From: CAVVGZ01 sp963841845
GTDB lineage: Bacteria; Chloroflexota; Anaerolineae; Anaerolineales; Anaerolineaceae
Direction: 5' to 3'
Length of the DNA stretch: 64,000 nt
Assembly: GCA_963841845.1 (NCBI GenBank)
Contig: CAWJEG010000007.1
Span: 1 to 64,000 of the forward strand
Below the pieces are notes generated by a model. The model was not told the DNA's origin and did not search any database. It worked only from the letters and a program-made list of their open reading frames with translations. Within the stretch, counting starts at the first letter, position 1; each line of letters starts with the position of its first letter. The position numbers were made by a program, and so were the translations under genes. Shown here in pieces: positions 7,988 to 16,903 of this stretch.

Positions 7988-9034
7988 TTAATTTTCCAGG
8001 CAAATTACAGCCTCCGGAGGGATATAAAGCCCAACCACATCTCCAGCCTTGAGTTCTCCATCCAGTATAAAGTGATGGCTGATGTCCCCCTTTAACCGAA
8101 CCTCCACTTGAAAACCATGCGATCGAAATAGAACATCCTGCACAATTCCAGTAATGACATTATTTTTACCGGTGTTTGTGGTCACAACCGGCCCAAATGG
8201 CCGGAGCAGTATAGTGATCTCCTCGCCAATGCCGGAATTTCCACAAAGCGGGGTGCTGCTTTCAAGTATCCCTTGAGGGGTCTCAATTCGGATTGGTTGA
8301 AGGGAGATCAGTTTACCGCGAAGAAAATTGGTTAACCCTAAAAATCGTGCTGCCCACTGGTTAGCAGGACGGTTATAAACCTGGAAGGGCGGACCCTGCT
8401 GTTCAATAACGCCGTCGTGTAACAGAATTAGCCGGTCTCCAATTCCGAAAGCTTCTTCCTGGTCATGGGTAACATAAATAACCGGGATTCCAGTTATGTG
8501 TAAAATCCGGCGAAGTTGTTCGATTAATTGATCTTTCATAGTACGGTCAAGCGCCCCCATAGGTTCATCCAGCATTAATAATTCCGGACGGGGTACCAGG
8601 GCTCGCGCCAGGGCAACCCGTTGTTGTTCCCCTCCAGAGAGGTCGGTCACCCTCCTATTCTCAAAACCGGCAAGATTCACCTCATTCAAGACCTCTCGGA
8701 TCCTCTCCTGAATTTCCGCATGAGAAATCCCCTGCATACGCAGCCCAAAAGCAATGTTTTCCTGGACATTGCGGTGAGGAAAAAGGGCATAATCCTGGAA
8801 CATCAAACCAAAATTCCGTTTATGTACCGGTACCGTCCTTATATCTTTACCGTTCCACAATACCTGTCCATTTTCAGGTTCCTGTAAACCAGAGATGATC
8901 TGCAAAATTGTACTTTTTCCACTGCCGGAGGATCCCAAAAGGCAGACAGTTTCACCCTGTTCCACCTTAAAGGATACTCCCTTGAGCAGCGGCTTTCCCT
9001 CATATTGTTTGTGTAGATCAACGATTTCCAGCAT
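7988..9034 (-). CDS. thiQ: Thiamine ABC transporter, ATP-binding protein
   Basis: 348 aa. ABC ATPase with Walker A GSSGSGKST (34-42), Q-loop near 80, signature LSGGEQQRV (132-140), Walker B LLMLDEP (152-158) and the switch His in YVTHD. About 120 residues after the ATPase core form a TOBE-like regulatory domain, so it is longer than enterobacterial ThiQ and more like the PotA/FbpC size class. Thiamine specificity is inferred from the operon: behind the TPP riboswitch, after thiN, thiB and thiP. It energises the two-domain permease. Confidence 0.87.
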   Translation of the reverse strand: MLEIVDLHKQYEGKPLLKGVSFKVEQGETVCLLGSSGSGKSTILQIISGLQEPENGQVLWNGKDIRTVPVHKRNFGLMFQDYALFPHRNVQENIAFGLRMQGISHAEIQERIREVLNEVNLAGFENRRVTDLSGGEQQRVALARALVPRPELLMLDEPMGALDRTMKDQLIEQLRRILHITGIPVIYVTHDQEEAFGIGDRLILLHDGVIEQQGPPFQVYNRPANQWAARFLGLTNFLRGKLISLQPIRIETPQGILESSTPLCGNSGIGEEITILLRPFGPVVTTNTGKNNVITGIVQDVLFRSHGFQVEVRLKGDISHHFILDGELKAGDVVGLYIPPEAVICLEN

Positions 9035-9096
9035 GATTCATAACCTTCCAGTCGGTCGGACCTTATTAATCCTTTCCAGGTCCGAAGCCAGCGAGA

Positions 9097-10800
9097 TCAG
9101 TACTCCTGTAATCCAGGTAGCCGCAGTTTTTCCATTACCAGTATCCCGGCGGCAGTAACAAACAAAAGAAGCGTTGACATTGCCATTGCCTGCCCGTAGT
9201 TCAGCGCCCCGGGTTGGGAGAGATGCCGATAAATGGCTATCGGCAATGTCGGTAAATCAGGACGTGAAAGGAAGGATGTGGCACCAAATTCACCCAGCGA
9301 TATGGTAAATGAGAAAATCGCCCCTACGAGACCCGCCCTGGCTAAGATAGGGAGGTCGATCTCTGACCAGACTTTCCTCGGATTTGCACCCAGCAGCGCA
9401 GCCGCCTGGCGCAGTACAGGCGGCATGGACGATAATGCCGGGCGCAGTGTTCGTAATACAAAAGGAAAAGCAACCAGGCTGTGCGCAAATGGTATCAGCA
9501 TAGGAAATGAGGATGCGTCCAAAGGAGGCCGGTTAAAAACCACAATAAAACCAAGTCCCAGGGTAACCGCAGAAGTACCGAGTGGAAGCATGATAACTGG
9601 CTCAATGTACGAATTAATTCTGCTTTTACTTGCCAGAGCGTAGGTTGCTAGAAAACCTAAAGATAGGGAAATTACAACCGTGAGCCCGGCAAATAGCAGT
9701 GAATTACGGGCTGCTTCGACTGGAGAAATATAAGAGAATGATCCACGACGATTAATAAAAATCTCCTGGTAATAAGCGCTGGTAAAACCTTGCGTGAACT
9801 CCCCTCTTTGACCACGATCTGCATCAAAACGCATTACCGAACGCATTGACAGGGCTGCCAGGGGGGAAACCAGTAAAACCAGCAGGATGATAACCATAAC
9901 GAAGACAAATACTTTTTGACCCAATTTTTCCGGTTTGCTTTGAGCTTCACCCTTCAGTCGTGGAGAAATCGGTACATCCCTGCCTCCTGATAAACGTGTA
10001 GAGAAAACCATGATGATGAATGTGCATGTCAACTGCACAACTGAGAGCAATCCGGAAAGTGGCAAATTCAGCATATACATGGCTTGAATGTAGATCTCCA
10101 CCTCAATTGTTGCAAAACGGGGTCCGCCCAAAAGTAGAATCACACCAAAACTCATGAAGTTGAACAAAAAAACCAGCAGGATAGCAGAAAACAGCGCTGG
10201 TTTCAGGAGAGGAAAAGTGATCTCTCTCAAGGTGGATAACGGCGACGCTCCCAGCACACGTGCTGCCTGGGTAAACCGGGGGTTCATTTGTGACCAGGCG
10301 CTGCCAACGATACGGATGATCACGGATGTATTATAAAAAACATGAGCGAGCATTATCGCCGGAAGCGAATTCAGCATATGGATTGGTGGGCTGTCGAGGT
10401 TCAGGGCCTGCATCAACAGAACATTAACCCAGCCGCGGGGACCTAACAGTGCAGTGAAGCTGGCAGCAACCACAACCGTCGGTAAAATGAATGGTAACGT
10501 GCTTAATACCCTCAGGATACTCTTACCCGGAAATGTAAATCTGGCGAAAAGGTATGCAGCAGGGATACCTACAAGCAGCGTTAACAGGGTGGAAAGGCTT
10601 GCCTGCCATATTGTAAAACGCAAGGAACGCCATATCTTAAACCAGAAAGCGGGATTCATCCCGTCTTCAGCTATGGTTGATCCAGCAAGCCTGAGAATTG
10701 CTCCGAGAGGAAAGAAATAAAATATCAATAAAAAAAGCAGCGGGAGAGACCAAAGAATGATGCTCTTCTTCCCATTGGCTGATTTTGCGTTGCTATTCAA
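9097..10800 (-). CDS. thiP: Thiamine ABC transporter, permease (two fused permease domains)
   Basis: 567 aa. Two binding-protein-dependent permease domains in one chain, each with the EAA-type loop: AARVLGASPLSTLREITFP in the first half and AAALLGANPRKVWSEIDLP in the second. There are about twelve membrane segments, the layout of ThiP/FbpB/CysTW-type double permeases. The start codon appears to be TTG at 10800, 20 bases after thiB. The paired EAA loops contact two copies of ThiQ. Substrate assignment comes from the TPP riboswitch and thiN. Confidence 0.87.
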   Translation of the reverse strand: MNSNAKSANGKKSIILWSLPLLFLLIFYFFPLGAILRLAGSTIAEDGMNPAFWFKIWRSLRFTIWQASLSTLLTLLVGIPAAYLFARFTFPGKSILRVLSTLPFILPTVVVAASFTALLGPRGWVNVLLMQALNLDSPPIHMLNSLPAIMLAHVFYNTSVIIRIVGSAWSQMNPRFTQAARVLGASPLSTLREITFPLLKPALFSAILLVFLFNFMSFGVILLLGGPRFATIEVEIYIQAMYMLNLPLSGLLSVVQLTCTFIIMVFSTRLSGGRDVPISPRLKGEAQSKPEKLGQKVFVFVMVIILLVLLVSPLAALSMRSVMRFDADRGQRGEFTQGFTSAYYQEIFINRRGSFSYISPVEAARNSLLFAGLTVVISLSLGFLATYALASKSRINSYIEPVIMLPLGTSAVTLGLGFIVVFNRPPLDASSFPMLIPFAHSLVAFPFVLRTLRPALSSMPPVLRQAAALLGANPRKVWSEIDLPILARAGLVGAIFSFTISLGEFGATSFLSRPDLPTLPIAIYRHLSQPGALNYGQAMAMSTLLLFVTAAGILVMEKLRLPGLQEY

Positions 10801-10820
10801 TGCCAGTAACCTTCTGATGC

Positions 10821-11903
10821 TTACCTTAATACTGCTTCAGTCCAGGCATCTATCCATTTCGAACGATTCTCAGCAATTAATGCAGGATCGATCTGGGCAG
10901 GGCTTTCTGGAATCTGGGCATATTTCACAAACTCATCCGGAAGGTTTGCTTTCCCATTCACAGGAAAAACAAACATTTGCAGCGGCATATCCTCCTGGAA
11001 GGGGACACTTAACATGAAGTCAATAAATTTCTGAGCCATCCCCAGCTGCTCAGTCCCTTTTAGAATTCCGGCGAATTCTACCTGCCGGTAGCACATATCA
11101 TCACCAACCAGGGAAGCCGTAATAGAATCCTCCAGCGGCTCTTCAGCAAAGATAACTTCGGCTGGCGGGCTTGATCCATAAGAAACCACCATGGGTTGGT
11201 CCCCCTGCCCGCTGGATCCACTAAAGTTGGTATAGTAAGCAGTCTCCCAGTCGTTAACCACAACCACCCCATTCTCAGCCAGTTTTTCCCAGTAATCCAG
11301 ATACCCATCTTCACCAAAATGAGCAATTGTAGTCATCAAGAATGCCAATCCGGGAGATGATGTGGCAGGATTTTCTACAACCAGCAGACCGCCATATTCC
11401 GGTTTGAGCAGGTCTTCCAGATTCCCGGGGATGGGAAGATGATTGGCTTCAAAGAATTGTTTATCATAATTGATACATACATCCCCAAAATCTACAGGGA
11501 GAGCTTTATTGGTGGGGTCCAGGATGTATTTCTCCGGGATGTTTTGCAGTTCCGAAGACTTATATGTCTCAAAGAGGTCTTCCTCTAAAGCACGCGATAA
11601 AAAATTATTGTCAACTCCGTAGAGGACATCAGCCATCGGGTTTCCTTTTGTAAGTATTGCCCTGTTAATAACAGCTCCCGCATCCCCGCCTTTTATAAAT
11701 GTCAGTTTCACATTGTTTGCCTGTTCAAATTTAGAAATCAAATCCTCGCTTGCCGAAAAGGAATCATGCGTCATAATGAATAATTCGGTCTGCCCCTGGG
11801 CTAAACTGCTTGTTTCATCACCAACTTGACCGGTTGGCCGGCATCCTGAGGCTAATAGTAACAACAAAACACTTAATCGAATCAAAAATTTTAACTGTCT
11901 CAT
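10821..11903 (-). CDS. thiB: Thiamine ABC transporter, substrate-binding lipoprotein
   Basis: 360 aa. N-terminal lipoprotein signal (LLLLLASGC, Cys near residue 21), then an extracellular binding protein of the iron/thiamine type: TELFIMTHDSFSASEDLI, then VKLTFIKGGDAG, NPMADVLYGVDNNFL, YDYG-like segments, and GDVCINYDKQFF. 'THDSF' followed by 'GGDAG' is characteristic of the TbpA family. It captures thiamine outside the membrane and delivers it to ThiP. It lies 15 bases after thiN, in the riboswitch-controlled operon. Confidence 0.88.
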   Translation of the reverse strand: MRQLKFLIRLSVLLLLLASGCRPTGQVGDETSSLAQGQTELFIMTHDSFSASEDLISKFEQANNVKLTFIKGGDAGAVINRAILTKGNPMADVLYGVDNNFLSRALEEDLFETYKSSELQNIPEKYILDPTNKALPVDFGDVCINYDKQFFEANHLPIPGNLEDLLKPEYGGLLVVENPATSSPGLAFLMTTIAHFGEDGYLDYWEKLAENGVVVVNDWETAYYTNFSGSSGQGDQPMVVSYGSSPPAEVIFAEEPLEDSITASLVGDDMCYRQVEFAGILKGTEQLGMAQKFIDFMLSVPFQEDMPLQMFVFPVNGKANLPDEFVKYAQIPESPAQIDPALIAENRSKWIDAWTEAVLR

Positions 11904-11918
11904 CGGTTACTCCGTCTA

Positions 11919-12569
11919 TCATTCTAATGTGCGGGTATGAATACAAAGTAAATAACCCGATCTCACCTTGACCATTGCCCTGTCAGCTAAAAGGTGGTTG
12001 CTTATTCCGCGTGTATAAAATGGGCGCAGGGTTTCCTCGTTTAGAGGATAGTACAATCCCTCTGTTTCAACGCCACTGACAGGTCCATTTATGGGTATAA
12101 GAGAAACAAGATCACCTTTTTTGCCCAATATTAGTGTTTCCTTTTGGATCAGGAAAACCGCTACACGTCCATCATCAAGCCTTACTTCACAATTTTGAAG
12201 CAGTGGCAAAGCCAGGAGAAAAATATTCGCCAGGGTATGATCCAGTCGCTTTCCAAGTGCCCCCACGATGAGTATCCTGGAATATCCACGCTTCACGACG
12301 GATTGGATTGCCAGTTCCAGATCGCTTTCATCCTTTTCTATCTGAGCAAGTTCAATTTCCACACCAGACTGAGTTAAATATTGCCTTTCAGTCACCGATA
12401 CAGAGTCCTGGTCACCAACCACCAGGTGGGGATTAATGGATAACCTGTTTAAATGGTTTAATCCACCATCTGCGGCCACATAATAATCTTCACTGGATAG
12501 GATGGTAGGTACCAATTTCAGATCTGGGATATCGCCATTGACAAAAATCACTGCTCGATGTTTTAGCAT
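11919..12569 (-). CDS. thiN: Thiamine pyrophosphokinase
   Basis: 216 aa. Converts thiamine and ATP to thiamine pyrophosphate and AMP. Family motifs in order: AADGGLNHL (33-41), GDQDS (52-56), KDESDLE (79-85, the metal-binding acidic cluster) and GALGKRLDHTLAN (103-115), with the C-terminal small domain intact. First gene of the operon, so imported thiamine is charged directly to the coenzyme that the riboswitch senses. Its ATG at 12569 comes immediately after the U tract of the riboswitch terminator, and its ribosome-binding site GAGGGTG is the 3' arm of that terminator. Confidence 0.92.
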   Translation of the reverse strand: MLKHRAVIFVNGDIPDLKLVPTILSSEDYYVAADGGLNHLNRLSINPHLVVGDQDSVSVTERQYLTQSGVEIELAQIEKDESDLELAIQSVVKRGYSRILIVGALGKRLDHTLANIFLLALPLLQNCEVRLDDGRVAVFLIQKETLILGKKGDLVSLIPINGPVSGVETEGLYYPLNEETLRPFYTRGISNHLLADRAMVKVRSGYLLCIHTRTLE

Positions 12570-12597
12570 AAAAAAACACCCTCGCCTTCGGAGGGTG
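12570..12597 (-). terminator. Riboswitch expression platform: terminator that also hides the thiN RBS
   Basis: Minus strand: a hairpin from 12597 to 12577 (CACCCTC pairs with GAGGGTG, with further pairing inside) followed by seven U (12576-12570) and directly by the thiN ATG. The 3' arm GAGGGTG is at correct Shine-Dalgarno distance, so one structure can both stop transcription and block translation. The 5' arm CCCTCC (12595-12590) is complementary to GGAGGG (12621-12616) at the 3' edge of the aptamer, which gives a ready antiterminator. Confidence 0.85.
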
Positions 12598-12611
12598 ATT
12601 ATCTATTAATT

Positions 12612-12700
12612 TAATCCCTCCGCCGGCATTATCCGGATCAGGTTTGGCGGGTCGAGGGTAAAAAAAAAGCCCTCCTCTCAGCCATAAAAGCTCCCCGAAT
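12612..12700 (-). promoter_or_regulatory. TPP riboswitch (THI element)
   Basis: Minus strand carries the conserved thi-box blocks in order: GGGGAGC, GGCTGAGA, the ACCC arm, then AACCTGATCCGGATAATGCC and GGCGGAGGGA. The P3 side has an unusual run of nine U between GGGC and ACCC. It binds thiamine pyrophosphate and turns the downstream thiN-thiB-thiP-thiQ operon off when TPP is plentiful; the output is the terminator at 12570-12597. Confidence 0.95.
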
Positions 12701-12720
12701 TTATTTGTTTGATCAATTAA

Positions 12721-12749
12721 AGTATAGTGTATTCATTCACTCATGTCAA
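12721..12749 (-). promoter_or_regulatory. Promoter of the thiamine operon
   Basis: Minus strand: perfect -35 TTGACA (12744-12749), a 17-base spacer and -10 TATACT (12721-12726). Transcription would start near 12713, just before the aptamer. Confidence 0.88.
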
Positions 12750-12894
12750 ATTTATCCCTGCCTTGAGTGAGTCCGAATCCTCCCAAAATACAACCCAATC
12801 CAATCTGTCAGAAAATTTACTCCCCTCGCCGGAATACCAGGGCCTGAGCAAAGGATCATAATTCCATGCTGACTCCCTGATATGTGTGAAGCAG

Positions 12895-13539
12895 TCAGTC
12901 CAATGGCTTTTTATGAACACGATAGGCACAGGCTCGACCGCCCCCTGCGATACATTCCACTTCCCTGACCAGGTACGTTTTCCCAGCGCCAGCCCAATAG
13001 GTGAACTCTTGAAGAAACCCGGTTGTAAATGAACAAGAGGGACCATGTGATTTTCTCTCCAAACACCAGGGGCAATCCTGATCATGCCAGATCCATGACT
13101 CTTCCTCACTGGATAGGCTGATTGGGTTATCACCATAATGGTACAGGTTCTGAGATAATGTTTCCAGCCCATTCATCAATCGCTTACGCGTGGAAAGCAT
13201 TTTAAAACTCAAACCAAACCAACCTAACATCTCTCCCCGGTCTTTTAGATACGAAATGAAAGAGGCCCTGCCGACTCTTATCAGAATCCCCTGGGCACTT
13301 TTCTCTCCAAAACTGTCCTCTAGAAATTGTTGAATATTTACCAGGCTGTCTAAGGGGACACGAGTACCCTGCGGTTTTTCTTGACCAGGATGTTGAATTT
13401 CATTATATCCGCCAGGAGAACGAATCATTCCAGTAAATTCGCCTGGCAACAGCTCCTGGAGGCTGTCAGAGATCATCCTTATCAGGTCCTGGTTTGAAGG
13501 GTTCGGGATACCTGTCATATTTGGTAATGTTTCATCCAT
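12895..13539 (-). CDS. V4R (4-vinyl-reductase-like) domain protein
   Basis: 214 aa, soluble. The C-terminal half has the V4R pattern: a DCPWC pair, a second CSF cysteine, GFLQEFTYWAG, then VREVECIAGGGRACAYRV at the end. V4R domains are small-molecule binding modules, named after bacteriochlorophyll 4-vinyl reductase and found in sensor proteins and chaperone-like TRAPP proteins. No enzymatic or output domain is attached. It is flanked by divergent genes, so nothing in the context names the ligand. The first 60 residues are not recognised. Confidence 0.68.
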   Translation of the reverse strand: MDETLPNMTGIPNPSNQDLIRMISDSLQELLPGEFTGMIRSPGGYNEIQHPGQEKPQGTRVPLDSLVNIQQFLEDSFGEKSAQGILIRVGRASFISYLKDRGEMLGWFGLSFKMLSTRKRLMNGLETLSQNLYHYGDNPISLSSEEESWIWHDQDCPWCLERKSHGPSCSFTTGFLQEFTYWAGAGKTYLVREVECIAGGGRACAYRVHKKPLD

Positions 13540-13701
13540 TGAGTCATTTCAATTCTCATGTACAGTGCGGGTGTCTCCAGTCTATAGTATCCTCAAATGA
13601 GATTTCTATTGATTAACGAAATGTTTGTTCTGACTCAAGAGAGATTAATAATAGGTCGAAATTATACGCTTAAGGGATAGGTAAGTCAATTTAGAACTTT
13701 T

Positions 13702-13730
13702 TTGAAGTGTGGATCCAAAATCGGTATAAT
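13702..13730 (+). promoter_or_regulatory. Promoter for the Helicase_C_3-like gene
   Basis: -35 TTGAAG (13702-13707), a 17-base spacer and perfect -10 TATAAT (13725-13730), 44 bases before the ATG at 13775. Confidence 0.75.
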
Positions 13731-13774
13731 GAGACTTACTGCATTCAAAATTATCAGGAGTACCCCTTTCAGCA

Positions 13775-15394
13775 ATGCCCGATCTAGCTCATACGATTCA
13801 GGGTCAGGACCTGAGCTTCCTGCGAATGGTTGCAAATGCCTGGGGAATTGAGTTAAATGCCCCCGATGTCTATACGGCTTCCAAAATCCTGGTAATAAAA
13901 ATGACCGATTTGGGTGTTTTCCAGGAAATTGTGGAATCGTTATCCGCGGAGGAACTGCAAATCCTGGGGGAGATTTCCAGAAATGGGGGAAAGATACCAT
14001 GGTCGATGTTTGTCCGCCGGTTTGGTGAGATACGCACGATGGGAGCCAGCAAACGAGATCGGGAGCGACCCGATCTCAACCCTGTTTCACCTGTAGAAAG
14101 CCTGTGGTACAGGGCAATTATTGGCAGGGCATTCTTGAAAAGCGAGAATGTCCCCCAGGAATTTGTTTTTATCCCCGATGAATTCTTGTTGTTATTGCAG
14201 GATAAATTCGAAAAAGACTTCATCACCATCGGCAGGTCTGCAACAACAGCAGAGACTGCTTACCAGCAGGCGGCAGGCGACCATATTCTGGATGATAGCT
14301 GTACATTACTGGCAGCCCTCCGTACAGGAATTCCCCTGGACAGGCTGGATCTTCAAACACCTTTAATCCCTCTTGGCAGTCTCTTAAGATCTATCAACCT
14401 GATTGATATTGATAATTTGCCAAATACTGAAAATACCCGCAAGTTTATCGAATTGCCGCGCCCAAAAGCTCTGGCAGATCTGGTCTTTAAATGGATGAAC
14501 AGCACCCGCTTCAATGAACTCCGCCTGCTGCCGAAACTTCTCTTTGAAGGTGAGTGGACAAATGACCCCCTCAAGACACGCAATGAAATTATTGAATTAG
14601 TGACCCACATCCCCCATGGTCAATGGTGGAATCTGCAGTCCTTCATTCAGGCGATCAAAGAAGCTAAACCGGATTTTCAAAGGCCGGCCGGGGATTATGA
14701 TTCCTGGTTTATCCGCCGGAAGGAGGATAAGGAATACCTCCGTGGATTTGCATCATGGGATGAAGTTGAAGGAGAACTGATAAGGTTCATCCTTTGTGGT
14801 CCATTGCACTGGCTGGGCTTACTCGATCTTGCATCTGCAAAGGAAAGCACACGCACCCTGGCTTTCCGGCATTCGCACTGGTCCTTGAAATTATGGCAAG
14901 CAATTCCACCCGAAGACATCTCCCAGGAGAACCAATCTATCCAGGTATCCTCCAATGGTACAATCCTTGTCCCGCCGCTGGTGCCACGCTCAATCCGCTA
15001 TCAGATTGCCCGGTTTGGGGAGTGGGAAGAAAAAAGCGGACAGTCTTTCCGTTACCGCATCACACCGGAATCATTAAAAAAAGCCCAAAATCAGGGTCTT
15101 CTTGTTTCACACATCCTGACAATCCTCAAACGGGGTTCGCAAAATCATCTTCCACCCTCACTGGTCAAATCTGTAGAAAGATGGGATAAGTTCGGTGCGG
15201 AGTCCCAAATAAAAAAGACGATACTGCTCAAAGTAAGCGAACCGGAGATGATTGAAATGTTACGAAAATCCAGGGCAAACCGCTACCTGGGTGATGTGTT
15301 AAATGCCACCACCATCCAGGTGAACTCCAGAGGTGTGGATATTATCAGGGATGTCCTGGCCGAAAATGGGTACCTGGCAGAGTTTGTTCCTTAA
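13775..15394 (+). CDS. Helicase_C_3 / XPB N-terminal-like domain protein without helicase motifs
   Basis: 539 aa. The last 150 residues match the XPB/Ssl2 N-terminal ('Helicase_C_3') pattern seen in Actinobacteria and Chloroflexota: IQVSSNGTILVPPLV, RYRITPESLKKA, ILKRGSQNHLPPSL and a final block ILLKVSEPEMIEML to LGDVLNATTIQVN to IIRDVLAENGYL. The middle and N-terminal parts are helical and winged-helix-like (EELQILGEISRNGGKIPWS). There is no Walker A or DEAD box, so it is not itself a helicase. It may bind DNA or partner XPB-type helicases. It has its own promoter and is followed by the Kbl-like gene after 69 bases. Confidence 0.62.
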   Translation: MPDLAHTIQGQDLSFLRMVANAWGIELNAPDVYTASKILVIKMTDLGVFQEIVESLSAEELQILGEISRNGGKIPWSMFVRRFGEIRTMGASKRDRERPDLNPVSPVESLWYRAIIGRAFLKSENVPQEFVFIPDEFLLLLQDKFEKDFITIGRSATTAETAYQQAAGDHILDDSCTLLAALRTGIPLDRLDLQTPLIPLGSLLRSINLIDIDNLPNTENTRKFIELPRPKALADLVFKWMNSTRFNELRLLPKLLFEGEWTNDPLKTRNEIIELVTHIPHGQWWNLQSFIQAIKEAKPDFQRPAGDYDSWFIRRKEDKEYLRGFASWDEVEGELIRFILCGPLHWLGLLDLASAKESTRTLAFRHSHWSLKLWQAIPPEDISQENQSIQVSSNGTILVPPLVPRSIRYQIARFGEWEEKSGQSFRYRITPESLKKAQNQGLLVSHILTILKRGSQNHLPPSLVKSVERWDKFGAESQIKKTILLKVSEPEMIEMLRKSRANRYLGDVLNATTIQVNSRGVDIIRDVLAENGYLAEFVP

Positions 15395-15463
15395 GTATAA
15401 TTGGGGTGTAAGGCTCTAAAAAATCACAAACAATTTCATAATCACAATAAAAAGAGGAAAGTC

Positions 15464-16648
15464 ATGACGGGTCACACGGATTGGATTGCACAGGAAATTG
15501 ATCAGTTAAAACAGGCAGGCATGTATAACCGGATTCGAACCCTGGGGAGCCCGCAGGGAAGCTGGCTGATAGTCGATGGTCAGAAAATGTTAAATTTCTG
15601 TTCAAATAATTACCTTGGGCTTGCCAACCACCCTCTATTGAGGGAAGCTGCAAAAGCAAGTGTAGACCGCTTTGGAGTTGGACCCGGTGCGGTGCGTACA
15701 ATTGCCGGCACAATGGAAATCCATCTCGAACTGGAACGGCGCCTGGCCGTTTTCAAGAATGTGGAAGCTGCAATCACTTTTCAATCCGGTTTTATGGCCA
15801 ATCTGGCTGCTATCGCCGCCCTGGCCGGTAAAGAAGATGTGATTTTTTCAGATGAACTCAACCACGCCAGTATCATTGATGGTTCCCGGTTGTCCGGTGC
15901 AAGGATTGTGCGTTATGGGCATGCTGATCCTGCCAGTCTTAACCAGGTAATTAAAGAAAATGAAGGAACTTACCGGCGTGCGCTCGTAATCACAGACGGG
16001 GTTTTCAGCATGGATGGCGATGTGGCTCCGCTGGATAAAATCTATGAAATCACTGCAATGCATAACTTAATGTTAATGGTCGATGATGCCCATGGGGAAG
16101 GTGTGCTCGGGGATGGTGGCCGCGGCATTGCCAATCATTTCCATCTGGAGGGCAAGGTTGATATAGAAGTTGGCACCCTGTCCAAAGCTTTTGGTGTAAT
16201 GGGTGGATATGTTGCCGGAAATGCAGCGGTCGTTGATTGGCTAAAACAACGCGGCAGACCATTCCTGTTCTCATCTGCACCAACTCCAGCTGATACCGCA
16301 GCTTGCATCGCCGCCGTCGATGTCCTGGAAAGATCAACAGAGCTGGTTGACAGGCTCTGGCAAAATGCCACCTATTTCAAATCAGAGATGAAGAGACTTG
16401 GGTTTAATACCGGAGTGAGCGTCACTCCCATTACACCGATCATGCTTGGAGAAGCACCTCTGGCACAGGATTTTAGTAAACGCCTATTTGAGAGAGGATT
16501 ATTTGCTACTGCGCTCGGTTATCCGACGGTTCCAAAAGGAAAGGCACGCATCCGTGTCATGATCTCTGCCGCCCATTCATCAGACGACCTGGATAAAGCC
16601 TTGCAGATATTCCAGGGCGTCGGCCAGCAATTGGGTGTAATTCCCTGA
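15464..16648 (+). CDS. kbl: Glycine C-acetyltransferase (2-amino-3-ketobutyrate CoA ligase) or related alpha-oxoamine synthase
   Basis: 394 aa from the ATG at 15464, which has AGAGGA five bases upstream; an earlier ATG-like start would add 21 unconserved residues. A fold-type I PLP enzyme of the alpha-oxoamine synthase family: NFCSNNYLGLANHP (44-57), VDDAHGEGVLG (206-216, PLP-ring Asp) and GTLSKAFG with PLP Lys241. The best fit is Kbl, which joins glycine and acetyl-CoA to 2-amino-3-oxobutyrate for threonine breakdown. BioF (8-amino-7-oxononanoate synthase) is a close relative and cannot be excluded by eye; no threonine dehydrogenase or biotin gene is adjacent. Confidence 0.82.
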   Translation: MTGHTDWIAQEIDQLKQAGMYNRIRTLGSPQGSWLIVDGQKMLNFCSNNYLGLANHPLLREAAKASVDRFGVGPGAVRTIAGTMEIHLELERRLAVFKNVEAAITFQSGFMANLAAIAALAGKEDVIFSDELNHASIIDGSRLSGARIVRYGHADPASLNQVIKENEGTYRRALVITDGVFSMDGDVAPLDKIYEITAMHNLMLMVDDAHGEGVLGDGGRGIANHFHLEGKVDIEVGTLSKAFGVMGGYVAGNAAVVDWLKQRGRPFLFSSAPTPADTAACIAAVDVLERSTELVDRLWQNATYFKSEMKRLGFNTGVSVTPITPIMLGEAPLAQDFSKRLFERGLFATALGYPTVPKGKARIRVMISAAHSSDDLDKALQIFQGVGQQLGVIP

Positions 16649-16670
16649 ATGATTTGATTTTATTAAGCAG

Positions 16671-16703
16671 ATTACCAGGCATGGGGGGGACATGCCTGGT
16701 AAT
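16671..16703 (+). terminator. Perfect 13-bp inverted repeat after kbl
   Basis: ATTACCAGGCATG (16671-16683) and CATGCCTGGTAAT (16691-16703) pair perfectly around a G-rich 7-base loop, 22 bases after the kbl stop. No U tract follows, so it is either a factor-dependent or processing hairpin or an operator-like palindrome. Confidence 0.5.
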
Positions 16704-16903
16704 CAACAGGGAGGAAACACCACTGATTTGTAATTATTTACCAATTCTGTTAGAACAAGTAATCTGCTCAACCAGTGGATGACACCTATTTTTTATACCA
16801 GTAATAGTTGGATGTCATAGAGATAATATACACCTTATTTATCTTATTAGCATTAGAAAACCTTAAGAATTTTTGTGGTTCATTACCAGTCAGATTTCCA
16901 TCT

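Noticed and set aside
12741..13172. Minus-strand ORF overlapping the V4R gene
   Set aside because: Alternative frame of the V4R gene; the V4R frame carries the conserved Cys pattern.
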